Positions 45,490 to 58,339 of a DNA stretch of 64,000 nucleotides are shown piece by piece. Numbering within the stretch: the first letter of the stretch is position 1; every line of letters begins with the position of its first letter. The stretch spans positions 156,461 to 220,460 of the forward strand of contig MNCI01020473.1 of assembly GCA_015680685.1 (NCBI GenBank), given 5' to 3'. The notes under the pieces are model-generated. The model had not been told where the DNA came from, did not search any database, and was given only the letters and a program-made list of their open reading frames with translations. This DNA comes from Gnetum montanum. Lineage: Eukaryota > Streptophyta > Gnetopsida > Gnetales > Gnetaceae. Made by a program: the position numbers and the translations under genes.

Positions 45490-47890
45490 AATGGGGGGAT
45501 TCCCCGATGACTAAACATTTGGCTATNTTGTAAGAATCAATAAGTGGGTAGGCAGGATCCTTGCATGTCTAAAATATTGGTAACCTTTCATTCTCAAGCC
45601 ACTGGGTGTTTCTTGGTTTAGTGATGGTTGTGTAGATAAATTATTGTTCACAAACTTGATTAGTAAATGTCTAGTGAATCAAGGTATGAGGTGTGTTAAC
45701 ATTGTAGATGTTTGGCCCATGATTGCACCCTTGATTATAATATGGTATGCATGAATTCATTTGTCTCCCCACATTACTAGATACATTGCTTTGGTTTGGA
45801 ATTGAAGCAAGAATGGATGTGGCCCATGTGTAATATCAAAGGATAGTGGTGATGACAAGGAAGGTGTTGCACCATATTGGCATTATCCTAGTTTAGATGA
45901 TGTGGTCAATCCATGAATGTTTTGCTTCCCCTTATGGCCTTTCCTAAAGAATAGACATTTTTGTGTTTGTGGTGGGAACCTACTGGCATCAACATTTCTA
46001 TGCACATTTGTAGCATAAGTGGCATTCATTTGTTGATGTTGTGGTGCCAAACCTTCCTGTGTTGCTAGTGGTGATGTGTGACTGGGTGGAGTATGAGAAT
46101 ATTAAGGGTAGGATGGATGGCAGGAGGCACGAGGTGGTGATCCTTCAAGACATGTCATGGGTTGATGGTACTTGAGAGAGTGATAGTGGTGATTTGAAGT
46201 AGAGGACATAGAACTAGTTCAAGAAATAGGATGGTGAATATAATATCTGTGCAGTTCTGGTTGATAGGAAAGATGGGGCTAGTTTGGTGGTGGCCTCCCC
46301 CATGACTATGGTTGTTGCCACTATGGTTGATGATAGTATTGAGGCTAGTAATAAGCCCCCCTAGGATAGTATGATTGGTTGTGGAATGGGCTTTTATTAC
46401 CATGTGGAAAAGGAAATCTCTTGGGCATGTTCTTCTATACAAACTTTAGATTTAAGGCACCTACCCAATACTCATGTAGATGAAACAAGATTGGGCAATG
46501 ACCCTTCAAAAGGTCATATATGACAATGTCACATCCATTATCTTCATTTGTGGTTGAGTTTATAGTATCACTTTCTTTAGCCATTTTCCCTATTTGCCAA
46601 AAAGTGTCATAGCTATTTCTTGGTCCTTCTTTCTTTATTTACTGTGATTGCCTAATTCGTTTTGCATGACCTTCTCCTCAACAATTTCTACTAAATTTGT
46701 AAATTTTTCATATACCCACTTTGACATCCTATTAAACTTTGCTTCAAGTTCATCAATAGACTTTTGCATCAAAAAGGTTTATTGCAGAATCAGCTTATCA
46801 AGAGCTGCATCTTTCTCCTTATCATAGATATGGACCTTTTCATTTGAAGAGTTGGGTCCTAATGATTTCTCTCAACATTCCCCCATTTTCATATCTCTCC
46901 TTCTTTTTTTGCCACATGCTTGATTAGCTCTCGAACTTGATGGGTTCATAGCTTGTATAATTGACCTTGGGCATAGATCCCAAGGATCTCCCTTATTTCA
47001 TTACAAAGCCAATCTATGATGTGGAAAAGTTACCTTTCCTTAGAGAAACCATAGCCTAGGAATTTATTTAGTAGGGAATAATATCTATGTAAGGCCATGT
47101 TCAAGGGTTCATGTTGTTCCTATTTCCATCCTTGGATCTATCTCCTCAGGTTGGACACCCTTGCATAGGTTTGATATTTCTCATTGAAGAGTTCCAACAT
47201 TATGGCCCACTCTCAAATTGAATTTGGTTTCAACAATCTATACGACACTACAGCTCTATCAATTAGTGTCCTAGGAAAGAGCTTAAGCTTCTTCCAGCCA
47301 CTTTCAATGTTGTAGACATCATGGAAGGTTTGTAAATGATGTTGTGGATCCAAATCGTAGCCTCCTATAAATTTAGGAATATTATTCATATCAAGCCTAG
47401 GTAGGCAACTCACTTTGCAATGCTTGTGAGATATATTAACTACCTCTATGATCTACATTAGGCTCTTAGTGGTCAACAAGGGTTCATTACCATTAGATAT
47501 GTTGTGATGAAAATTTCTATTTCTATCAAGTTCATTGTGATGATTTTTCTATGTTTATTTTGACATTTTTGATTTCTCCCGTGGTTTCGATTTTTACGCA
47601 AATGATGAGCTTGGTCTCTATATCTACATTCACCTTTATCACAACTAGACATTGATGGAGGAGAGGAAGATTAGGAATTAGAAGGATTACCATTGCTTTT
47701 ATGGTGTTTCCTAGGGTCCCTTGATTTATCCCTTCTAAGTTTTGAGGAGGTCTTAGGCCTTAAGGCCTCCCTTGGTCTAGGACTTACTTCATCTCCTCTA
47801 GGGTTTTCTATCTTAGGTGAACGTAGTCCTTGAGTGTCATCATGATGGTCATGAATATATGAAACCCTTGCTTAAGGTTGGTTGCTCCAA
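45490..47890 (-). pseudogene. gag: Element 3 gag
   Basis: N-terminal Ser/Pro/Arg-rich region (about 47860-47580; SPRPREALRPKTSSKLRRDK), then CLPRLDMNNIPKFIGGYDL and WKKLKLFPRTLIDRAVVSY (47413-47220) of the capsid. A degraded zinc knuckle follows (CDIVIYDLLKGHC near 46530; the second Cys is Val). The C-terminal part is Pro/His/Asn/Gln-rich (about 46440-45700) and ends TCKDPAYPLIDSY, matching ICKDPYFLFIS of Element 2. A GC hairpin (ATCGGGG/CCCCCAT, 45491-45508) lies at its end as in Element 2. Stops are frequent. Confidence 0.78.
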
Positions 47891-47910
47891 TTTTCTTCAC
47901 TATATATCTC

Positions 47911-47930
47911 GTTAGTTCNAATGGTGCCAA
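47911..47930 (-). other. tRNA-Asp-type primer-binding site of Element 3
   Basis: Minus strand TTGGCACCATTNGAAC directly follows the LTR end at 47931. It matches the first 11 positions of the Element 4 site (TTGGCGCCATT) with one change; the later part has decayed and one base is unknown. Confidence 0.65.
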
Positions 47931-48466
47931 TGATAAGTGGCAGGGTACACCTACGTCCAACCATAGAAATCACAAGGATTCATGCATGATTTAATCGAGT
48001 TTCATGGATGGGACTAATTGTGCATCTAAATCATTATGCTTTGATTAGTGAGACATGTGATTGATGTTTCCTAATCCTAGCTTCTCTAAATGAAAATAAA
48101 GAGATAAATTAATTAAGCTAATAAGCAGTGGAAAGTAAAATCTACACTAGCCTACATGTGATGAGTATCTAGTCCTAATCATCCATACACACCTTGGCCT
48201 TTGTGTAACTACCACTAGGATTTCCAAGCGTATGTCACTGGCTTTCCAAATGATACATTGCTGGGTTACCAAGTAATTACACTTAAGTGCTCATGGTTAG
48301 TCGCACTCATTCTACTTAATGACAAGAATCACAAAGAGTGAAAAATGGAAACATTAACTAGGGAACACAATAAATAATTAAATAATTAAATGATTGAAAG
48401 CAATGCTAAATCTAAGTAGATGTTATAATGATGGAAGTAATCTCATGTAATGTGTCCAAGTACATC
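47931..48466 (-). repeat. 5' LTR of Element 3, proximal part
   Basis: From TGATAAGTGGCAGGG to AAGTACATC. It matches 39706-40310 and stops where Element 4 is inserted. ACATC (48462-48466) is the target duplication. Confidence 0.88.
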
Positions 48467-49273
48467 TGATGAACTGTGATATCGCGTTCGTGATATTGGA
48501 TCAACCATGCAATGTCGGATAGCCGATATCATGGCCTGCTTCCTTGCCTATAAATAAGAGGCGCCACCCTTGGTTTCCACATTACAAAGTTAGTCCCTTA
48601 CCTAAACTCTTGTCATTTATTCCCTCCAGAGTTAGAATTATTTCTGCGTGCCCGCAGTAGGAGTCATAGAGTGAACAGCTCTTTATTCGAGCATTGTGTA
48701 CCTAAGCACACTTTGTGTATAACAATAAAGATGAACTTTATGATAAACCTTGCAGCATTCAAAATATATTAATTAGCATTAATCATTATTTAATGCTTTC
48801 CTAGTTAATTAATGATCTCTCTCACCTTACAACTCTCTTTGTTAAATATACTCAGTACGACCACTTTGAGCATGCATGTAGTGCTTGGTAACCTAGTGAC
48901 GATTAGCGTTTGGTAATCCTAGCAGCGTTGCACTGGTTCAGGATGTGTGTGGCAAGTGGGAAAGGATACTAGTGTTAGGAGTAATTAGAACTTAGTTAAT
49001 GAGTAATTAAATTAGATTAGTTACTTAGTTATCTCTCTCCCCCTCCTTACTAGTGCAGGATATAAAACACATAAAAGCCATAAAAATCATATGCCTCAAG
49101 CTTACTTAACCATACAACCATGACATACAAGTAAGTTTGAACAGATAATGATTAACCAACCCATTATTATTTAAAAAAGGTACATAGGTACTTAGTCCTT
49201 GTAATTTGACTAGATCATGCTTGAAACGCTCGTATTCGTATGGTTGAGCATAGGGGTACCTCATCGCTCATCA
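48467..49273 (+). repeat. 5' LTR of Element 4
   Basis: TGATGAACTGTG to CGCTCATCA. U3 has GATATCGCG, GATATTGG, and CCGATATC motifs (48479-48533); TATA box 48549-48556; poly(A) signal AATAAAGATGA near 48725. Confidence 0.92.
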
Positions 49274-49274
49274 T

Positions 49275-49293
49275 TGGCGCCATTGCTGGGGAC
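49275..49293 (+). other. Primer-binding site, tRNA-Asp type
   Basis: TGGCGCCATTGCTGGGGAC, two differences from the complement of plant tRNA-Asp, one base after the LTR. It is the best-preserved primer site here. Confidence 0.9.
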
Positions 49294-49404
49294 TTAGTTA
49301 TTTGTGTGCTAAGTAGAACTTAGGAAAGCATTCACATCATTGAAATGAACCCTTAGGGTTGGTTAAGGAAAGATAATAGTACAATGCATACTAAACAAGA
49401 CAAG

Positions 49405-51500
49405 ATGTCTTCTTCTTCGCACAGAAGCACTTCACCACCTAGGACTAACATAAGAAGAAATTGGCGATAGGATACACATGACGTTGATCCACCAATCCCT
49501 CAACAATTTCGTGTGGTATATATTCATCCCAATGAATATGTCCCTGACTTCACCTTTATTCTCCACCAAGATGAATAGTTGCATTGGCATGACTAGGAAA
49601 GTAACATAGTGTTACCTCTTGACCATTCAGTCCCAAGTATGCTTCTTTGTGCTCTCACATGAATAGGCATGCAACACTTACATGCAAAATACATTGTGTA
49701 GGACTATGATTCGAGAGACTATCATCCCACGGAGGTGCAATGTTAAAGGGATTTGCAACAGGAGAGACATCATAAGTATTTGAAGGGAAAATGGTCCAAG
49801 GATGCCCCCCACGTTTTATGCGAAATTGAGGGTGATGAACCTGCCTTAGGTAGTCACCCACATAACGATGTTCCTTCCCTTGACTTTGGCCAAGGGGTTG
49901 TGTATCAGAACCTTCATTCTATTGTTCACAGCCCAGGTGCTAATACTAATGGATACAAAGTGTTCGAAAAAGGAACAAGGACACATGATAAAGGTGGGTA
50001 TTTTGGTTGCAATTGCGATCAAGGTAGAGACCACCGAAGAGAAGGTAGTAGGCACCGTCATGATGGTGGTTCTCCTTCTTCTTCATCTTCATCATCTCCT
50101 TCACCCTTTCCTTTAGTGTCCAAACATAGCCATAGAGAAACATATCATGAGGATAAGGGCAAACAAAGTGGAAGTTACAGACGAAACAACCAAGATACAG
50201 GACGAGGGCACTCTAGGGAATCATGACATAGAAGAAGGGAGAGTAGGGAACAACGTAGGCACCATAGATGCCATGAATAAGATGATCATGATGAACCCCT
50301 ACCTTCTACCTAAAGCATGCTAGACATAACTAAGGCCGTGAGAGTTCCAACAAGGCACCAAAAAGATAGTAGGATCAAGAGGTTAGACATGAATAACATC
50401 CCACGATTTGAAGGGGGATATAACGCTGATCCTCAAAATCACTTACAAGCATTTCACGATGTGTGTGCCTTACAAAACATAGAAAATGAGTGGAAAAAAC
50501 TTAAGTTGTTCCCATGGATACTAAGAAAAGAAGTTGAAAGCTGGTACCAGTCTTTAGAATCGAAATCCATTCGTAGGTTGAGTACTATGTTAGAATTATT
50601 CAACCATAAGTACCAAATGTACTCCCGGGTGTCTAACTTGCAAAAGCAAATCCAAGGATGGAAACAAGGAAGTCATGAACCCTTGGATGCTACCATGGGC
50701 TATTATTATGCACTATTACATCGTTGTCCTGGCTATGGTTATTCGTAGTGGGATCAACTACGCCATCTCGTAGATGGGCTTAGGCAAGAAACGAGAAGAA
50801 TCCTTGGGACTTATGCCCAAGGAAGGTTATTTGAGCTTAGGTCCCATCAAATTCATAAACTACTGGAGCAAGTTGCTAAGGAAGAAAGTGAGCTATGAAA
50901 GAGAGAGAGTGCAGAAGAATATAACCGAGTGCCTTTCCTTCGAAAGAAGGGAGTAAGATTCTGTGAGGATGAGGAAGAGTCACTACTCGAAGAGATGGTG
51001 AATAAGAAAACCTTGCCTATCTAAAAGTTAGCATTAAAAGTATCAGCAAAGGTAGACCAAATGTGGGACTCCTTGGATAGTAGGTTTGAAGCTATTCTCA
51101 AAGTAGTAGAGGAGTCTAGAGAGCAAGGTAGTGATTGTGATAAAAGAAAAAAGAGAGAAGAAGAAAATGCACGTAACAAGGGTAAGGGTAAAGTTGCTAT
51201 TATTGAAGAGGTGGTGGAATTGGATACAGATGATGATAGTGGATGCAAGATATGTTAATACGACCATCCTAAGGGATGTTTCCCTATGATCTCACATCTA
51301 CAGGAGTCTAGGGTGTATGCACTTAATCCATGTTTAAACAAATGGCAAACATCTTGACGGTTACCTTATCCCCAAGGTAACCCAAGGCAGTTACACCAAC
51401 CTTTAATGTATTATCCAAGTGGAGCTCCACCACATCCAATTGAGCAACATCAACAGTGGCAACATCCAATCATGGGGAATGCCACCACCAAGGCAACAAT
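49405..51500 (+). pseudogene. gag: Element 4 gag
   Basis: Start MSSSSHRSTSPPR at 49405; one reading frame with stops to about 51500. Pieces in order: FRVVYIHPNEYVPDFTFIL (about 49510-49565), a Ser/His-rich low-complexity linker (50065-50130), the capsid domain from RLDMNNIPRFEGGYNADP (50378) through WKKLKLFPWILRKEVESWY, FNHKYQMYSRVSNLQKQIQGW and ALLHRCPGYGYS (50748), a charged helix (51061-51235), and a zinc-knuckle variant CKIC*YDHPKGC near 51246. A frame change near 51500 separates it from pol. Stops are isolated (TAG, TGA), consistent with point decay. Confidence 0.85.
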
Positions 51501-51535
51501 ATCCTTACCGGTAACCTGACCCGTATGGATACTAC

Positions 51536-54500
51536 GTGCAACATCCAATCTCTCCAAGTGACTCTGTTGGTCACGTTACTCTCCAACATCACTATCAAGC
51601 CCGTGAGTATTATAGGACTCCCTCTCATAGGGGTGATATTCCACAAGTGTACCATCCTTCAAATCCAGTCGCATCTCTCCCACCAATAGCTCCATTACCA
51701 CGTACTTCAGCAATGCAAGGTGAACTCCCTACGTAGCCATAACAACGTAATGCCACAAGGGCTATTAATCCTCAACCTATTGTTGGTTCTAACAACTGTA
51801 TGAAGAAAAGACATTTCTTTAGAACCAATAGTCCAACCAAGCCTTTGCAACCCCAAGTGGCTAAGTTTTTGGACACCTCCATATCAAATAAAGCTTCAGA
51901 GCCCCCTTTGAACTTAACACTGCATTCAACACATACGTTCATGTTAACACATGCCATTACTGATTGGATTAAAGCTAACCACCTTCCCAAGAAATTCTCT
52001 AATCCTAGGAGCCCCTTAATATATCTACACATTGCTGGGAATGAGCCATGTAAAGCTCTTTTGGATTTAGGTTCCAGTGTCAACCTAATATCCCAAGAAA
52101 TGTATAAGGCCTAGAACCTACCTCCATTAAAAAAGAGCAACGTCTGTTTAGAGTTGGCTGACTAGTCCATCACTATTCTCTTGGGATTAGTGGAGGACAT
52201 TATTACCACTATCTGTGGATGGTCGTATCCAGCTAACTTCCTGGTGATTCAAGTGAACAACAGTAAGGGGAACTTCCCAATTATAATGAGAAGGACATGG
52301 CTAAGCACTATTGATGCGTGCCTAGGAATCCTTGATCTTTCCTTAGAAATATCTATGAAAAATACTTTCAGAAAGATCAAGAAAAAGAAGGTTCCATGCA
52401 TCGCATACAACGACACAGGGTGTAATTGCGTGCAGAGATCGTCGATTGTGCAAAGTTGAACATTGCTTGCATGCAATTAGTGTGCACAAGTGATCAATAT
52501 ACAAAGGTGCCTATATGCAGTAGCCACATGACAAGAGGACACCCAATGGCTGACAACTGATTAAGAAAGTAGCTTGCTTATATGCATGGAACTAACTAAG
52601 GGTTTGACTTGCGCTTACATAGATAGCATAGATGCATTAGAGCAAGTCCATTGCCAACTTCCCAATCCTAACTTAAAAAACACCAACTGGGGGAAGTTGG
52701 AAATTGCTAAGAAATTTAAACAAGAGCCCCTAGAGCTAAAACCAATTTTCACCAGTATGGAATACACGTTCCTTAAGAATGGAAAACTGGTAATCATCAA
52801 CACAAGACTTGCTCCATAACAAGAAGAGAGTCTGCTAAATGTAATAAACAAGTGGTCAAAAGCCTTTGCTTGGTCATATCCAAAATTAACTGGAATAGAT
52901 CCTAAGATATGCCAACATAGGATTTACACTAACTCCTCCATGAAGCCTCGAAAACAACCACAGAGACGATTGAACCCAAAGTTGAAGCAAGTAGTAAAAG
53001 AAGAAATTGAACAACTTCTAAAGGCTGGGTTCATATACCCCATCACTGATAGCGAATGGGTTATCCCCTTAGTAATCGTGTCTAAAAAGGGAGGCAAATG
53101 GAGGGTGTGCATAGATTTTAGGCTACTAAACATGGTAACATTCAAGGATCACTTTCCATTGCCATTTGTTGACCAAGTCTTAGACACAATTGCAAGGCAT
53201 CACTATTGTAGTTTTCTAGATGGATATAGTGGAGACAACCAAATACAAATAGCCTTAGAAGACCAAGCCAAAACTATGTTCACTATTTCTTGGGGAACAT
53301 TTTCATACAAATAAATGTCATTTGGCTTGTGTAATGCCCCTGTAACGTTTTAATGCTTAGTTCTAAGCATATTCCAGAAGTAGATAGGAAATGGTGTGGA
53401 AGTCTTTATGGAGGACTTCTCCACTTACAGAGCAAGCTTTGATCAAGCCTTGGAACGATTAGAGCAAGTGCTAAAAAGATGTGTAAAAACTAATTTGAGG
53501 CTTAACTGGAAAAAAAGCCATTTGATGGTCCAAGAAGGCGTAGTACTTGGGGAAAAAATGTCACATGTAGGGATAGAGGTAGACCTTGAGAAAATCAAAG
53601 TCATCCAAGGAATTACCCATCAATCAAAAACTATCAAAGACATTCGGTCATTCCTTGGACATACTGTCTACTATAGGAGATTCATAGAGAATTTTTCAAG
53701 GATTTGCAAACCATTGGTAGAGTTAATGAAAAAGGACGTATCCTTCAAGTGGACTAAGGAATGTGAACTAGCTTTCCAAACTCTAAAATAGAAGCTAGTA
53801 GAAACACCCATTCTACAAGCTCCTGATTGGTCCAAACCATTTCATGTCATGACTAATGTGTTCAACAATGCCTTAGGAGCCATACTTACACAGTTAGATG
53901 ATCAAAAACGTCCTTGTTACACCCACTGTGCAAGTAAAAGTATCGCTACTGCACAACTTAACTACACTACTACAGAAAAAGAATTAATGACTGTAGTGTT
54001 TGCACTAGAAAAATTTAGATACTATGTATTAGGATAGAAAGTATTCATACATACAGATCATAGTGCAATCTGGTTCCTCATGAATAAGCCAATGGTAAGC
54101 CCCCATATTATATGATGGTTGGTAATCGTACAAAAGTTAGATTTAATGATGATCGATCATAAAGGCATTGAGAATGTAGTCATTGATCATTTATTTTAGT
54201 TATGCTGGGATAGTAAAGAAGATGAGTATCCAATTTTCGATCACTTCCTTGATGAGTTCCTCTTTGCTGATGTAGTGAATAACTAATCACCCATGGAGAC
54301 AAACTGGTATAGTAGCATTCTTACCTATCTCCTTACCCAACAAACACCATAAGAGCTAGACCTTAAGAAGAAACAACAGTTTCTTCATAGAGCCAAATAC
54401 TTTATGGAGATCATTGGACAACTTTACAAAGTATGTTCCGATGGCTTGGTTTCATGGTGTGTTCCCGACAGAGATCAACTGAGAGTTCTCCAAGACACTC

Positions 54501-55584
54501 ATGAGGGCCCTTGTGGGGGTCATTATGTTGGGAGACGAACGACCATCAAGATCCTTCTTACAAGGTATTATTGACCTACCTTGTTCTGGGACACCCATCA
54601 ATCGTCCAATCTTGTGAGCGCTATCAACATGATGGGTGAATAACTGCTAGAATGGAGGATCTACAACAATGATTCAACCATTAGAACCCTTCGACATTTG
54701 GGGAATTGATTTCATGGGGCCCATTACACCAATGTCCAATGGAAAAGCTTACATCATAGTTGTCGTAGACTACTTAACAAAATGGGTTGAAGCAGCTACC
54801 ATTAAAGATTGCACATCATCTACAGCTGCATGATTTGTTCAACAACAAGTCGTCAACAGGTTTGGTGTGCCATGTGCACTTATCTCAGACAACGATACAC
54901 ACTTCATAGGCACACTTTTTGGAAGTTAATGTAATGCTTAAGGGTTGAGCACAAATTGACTACACCATATCACCCCCAAGAAAACTGTCAAGATGAGGTC
55001 ACCAACAAGGAGATTACTAAGATACTAACCAGAATCATTAGCAAGTATAGGCAAGACTGGAGCACTAAACTGAATGATGCTCTTTGGGCATACTGCTCCA
55101 CATGTAAACTCTCTATAGGCTACTCTCCCTACAAGTTAGTATATGAAAAACTTCCAACACTCCCTATCCAAACTGAGCTCCATACACTAGCCACAGCATG
55201 TGACCTCAACCTTGACCTTGATCTAGCACAAAAACAAAGGTTGATGACTCTTAACTTGCTAGATGAGAACCAACTAGTTGTCTTGTCATCTAATGAGTTT
55301 CACAAGACATTTAATAAAAAATGCATGACCTAAAAATTAGGAAAGTTAAGTGTCGGCCAGGAGATAAGGTTTCCTACTGGAACCCCACACATGTGTCATA
55401 ATGTACAAAATTTCAAATACTATGGGAAGGACGTTACATTATCTATGCAAATTTTCCTTTAGGGGCCATGACCATATATAAACCTAAGGGCCCAGATAAG
55501 AGATTGTTAGTCAACGTACAACAAACAAAACCTTTCCATGAGTTTAGAATAGTCAGAACATATGCTACCTTTGTAGGTGAGTAA
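51536..55584 (+). pseudogene. pol: Element 4 pol: protease, RT, RNase H, integrase
   Basis: Protease: CKALLDLGSSVNLIS at about 52050-52095, followed by GWSYPANFLVIQV. Reverse transcriptase: EEIEQLLKAGFIYP (53003), WRVCIDFRLLNM (53100), DHFPLPFVDQVLD and the catalytic FMEDFSTY near 53405, where the second Asp context is E-D instead of D-D. RNase H: HVMTNVFNNALGAIL (53845) and THRSAI-like TDHSAIW (54055). Integrase: zinc region LQDTHEGPCGGHY near 54490, core aspartates in GIDFMGP (54705) and ISDNDTHF (54882), glutamate in DEVTNKE (54993), then a GPY/F-like C-terminus (CRPGDKV to KPFHEFR). Up to integrase it keeps one frame; two frame changes lie within integrase. It ends VGE-stop at 55584. Confidence 0.9.
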
Positions 55585-57518
55585 CGTTACTCATTATTTC
55601 AGATCTCCTCCTTCCAACTCAGTCATGGGGAAGATGGCCACCTCTACTAATCATTGAAGGCCCTCAGTTCTTTCTAAATTTTTGTTTGACACGTTTTTGT
55701 TTTGCACAATTCTTTAATCTTTCTTATTTTTTTTTGCACCATCGTTCATATTTTTACCATTTCTTTGTGTGATTACTTTATTTTTTTCATCACCCAATAA
55801 GTGTTCATGATGGTGGCATGAATAATACCATATTGATTGCTAATGTTTGGATTTTACTTTTGAAGTATGATGTTGATATTAAGGTATGGTTCTTTTGATT
55901 AAATAGGCAATGAGTCCACGTTGTTCATACATCCATAAAATCCTATGGTCTCCCTTGGCTTGGAACTTTACAGTCCCTTTCTCTAATAAAACTATTAACA
56001 AATTGGTGGCTGGGTATTTCTCAAACTAAGGAAGGACTCAAAAGATGAAAAGGGTGTAACTTCAAGGGGATTTTATGCATTTGTGCTGGCTATTCTCTTG
56101 AGTTCTTGGATGCTTTTTCCTTGGGTTTTACGTCATTCTAACCATTCATCAAATCTCTGGAAGTTGAGTACATAAAAATAAGTCTTTGCATGGTGTGGTT
56201 CTCGTGCAAAAAACACAAAAAAAAATAGTCAGAATTCAAAGCACACCCCTTAGACACAATAATGAACTTGGGCTACACACACTAGTTATGGCACTAGAAA
56301 GAGATGTTACCCATGCCTAAAGGTTCCCTCTAACTAAGGCCCTTCTCGTTTCCTGATTCTCCATGTCGCTCTCCTTGGAATGGTGGTGACTTTTTCTAGA
56401 GGCATTCTTATTGCTTTAAGAGGATAGGTTGGTTAAATGTGTTGATGCAAGGTCACTGAATGTGGTTTGGTGTGCCTGGATTTGGAATGAGTTCTACTCG
56501 GTCACATTAACCATAAAACACACAAGGGACTTTACACAACCTTGTTCTTGGGTTTCCATTCCATTCTCTCACCTCCACCTTTTTTTTTCCATTTTGCACC
56601 TCATTGTCAATTTTATCATTAGTTTGTATCTTGGTTGATGCATTGTTTTTCCTTGGTAATTTCTTGTGGGTAAGTCTTTAACTTTTGCTACCAAATGACA
56701 TTCCTAGAGCCTACGAACTCTTTGGTTTGTAGGTCTATCAAGGCATCAAGGACATGAGCCTGCTTTGGGGAGGACCCACTGACATTCCTTTTTGGTGCAT
56801 TTGTTAACTTCTTCTCCTTAAACAATTCCTGCAATCAATAATTTTTTGTTTCATCCCCATCCATGACATCCATTTTATTGGCATTGTTGTTGTTACTTTT
56901 TCTCCATCTTTCTTATTCCTTATCTTTTTCTATCCTATTGCTACTGGAGGTTTGCTCTTAGTCATGGGGGCCCTAGCACAAATTTTTCAATTTTTCCTAA
57001 CCTCTACACCTTAGGTAGTCACCAATGTTAAATATCTACAATTAGTATCCGCCATAACCACAACTCAGTGAATGCACTTTACGGCAAGGCAAGGTATCAA
57101 TTGCATTGTGATTTATCTACCCTCGCTCATTTGTGATTGTGTTATGTGTGCAAATGGCGATCATACAACAATGGACTAAGCTTGGAGGATGGACTAGAAC
57201 TGTAATGTTTACAAAAGGAGCAAGATTGGTGGCATGGCTATGGATAAACAACAGAATGCATGATCTTGGCATTGGCAGCAACACATATTATTCTTTTATC
57301 TCTCTCCTTCTCTTCCAGCTGCCAAATAAGGCTAGATGTCATTTATGTATAGTGTTCACCTTTGTGGTCATGAACATTAATGTTGTTATGTATTGTATTG
57401 TTGATCTGTTCACCGGGCACGTTGAGTCTGTCACCCCGTTCCACTGTCAATGGTCATTCAGTCAATAATCCCATACCTTGCCAATATTTTGTAAGGAACT
57501 CGAGGATGAGTTTTCATT
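55585..57518 (+). other. Element 4 3' non-coding region with conserved module
   Basis: CAGTCATGGGG at 55620-55630 is an exact copy of the 3' polypurine tract sequence. AGATGTTACCCATGCCTAAA at about 56301-56320 and GCCTGCTTTGGGGAGGACCC near 56758-56777 are the two blocks of the conserved module, about 410 bp apart. The hairpin's outer stem is not preserved here. TTAGTCATGGGGG recurs at 56958. The open frame at 57133-57468 resembles nothing I know, and there is no ORF2. Confidence 0.6.
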
Positions 57519-57532
57519 CAGTCATGGGGTTA
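57519..57532 (+). other. Polypurine tract of Element 4
   Basis: CAGTCATGGGGTTA directly precedes the 3' LTR. Confidence 0.75.
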
Positions 57533-58339
57533 TGATGAACTGCGATATCATGTTCGTGATATCGGATCAACCATGCGATGTCGGATACCCGATATCGCGA
57601 CCTACCTCCTTGCCTATAAATAAGAGGAGACACCCTTGGTTTCCACATTAGAAAGTTAGTCCCTTCGCCAAATTCTTGTCATTTCTTCCCTCCAAAGTTA
57701 GAATTATTTTTGCATGCCCGTAGTAGGAGTCATAGAGTGAACAGATCTTTATTTGAGCATTGTGTACCTGAGCACACTTTGTGTATGGTAATAAAGACGA
57801 ACTTTATCATAAACCTTGCAGCATTCAAAATAGATTAATTAGAGTTAATCATTCTTTAATGATTTTCTAGTTAATTAATGATATTTCTCACCTTACAACT
57901 CTCTTAGTTAAATACACTCAGTACAACTACTTCGAGCATGCGTGTAGCGCTTGGTACCCTAGTGATGATTAGCGTTTGGTAATCCTAGCAGCGTTGCACT
58001 AGTTTAGGATGTGTGTGGAAAGTGGAAACTGATACTAGTGTTAGGAGTAATTAGAACTTAGTTAATGAGTAATTAAATTATTTTAGTTACTTAGTTATCT
58101 CTCTCCCCCTCCTTACTAGCGCAGGATATAAAACACATAGAAGCCATAAAAATCATATGCCTCAAGCTTACTTAACCATACAATCATGACATACAAGTAA
58201 GTTTGGGAAGACAACAATTAACCAACCCGTTATTGTTCCACAAAGGTGCATAGGAACTTAGTCCTTGGAATTTGATTAGATCGTGTGTGAAACGCTTGTA
58301 TTCATATGGTTGAGCATAGGGGTACCTTGTCGCTCATCA
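57533..58339 (+). repeat. 3' LTR of Element 4
   Basis: TGATGAACTGCG to CGCTCATCA, TATA box 57615-57622. Same length as the 5' LTR; differences are mostly transitions at CG-type positions. Confidence 0.92.

Larger units (their letters stand above)
48467..58339 (+). mobile_element. Element 4: Athila-like retrotransposon with gag and full pol
   Basis: 9873 bp, two LTRs of exactly 807 bp, and exact ACATC duplications (48462-48466, 58340-58344). Internal order: tRNA-Asp primer site, gag, protease, reverse transcriptase, RNase H, integrase, a 1.9-kb non-coding 3' region and a polypurine tract. No ORF2 and no internal promoter array are found. By eye the two LTRs differ at 14 of the first ~130 positions, ten of them transitions, so the insertion is not recent. 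It is the only source of a near-complete pol in the window and a model for the partner that moved Elements 2 and 3. Confidence 0.92.

Noticed and set aside
49655-50143. Minus-strand frames opposite Element 4 gag
   Set aside because: They are shadows of the plus-strand gag frame; their His/Met-rich content mirrors the Ser/His-rich linker.
51043-51267. Two overlapping minus-strand frames of about 75 codons
   Set aside because: They are antisense to the charged helix of Element 4 gag.
57133-57468. 111-codon frame as an ORF2 equivalent in Element 4
   Set aside because: It shares no motif with ORF2 of Elements 2 and 3, has no coiled coil, and lies in the non-coding 3' region.
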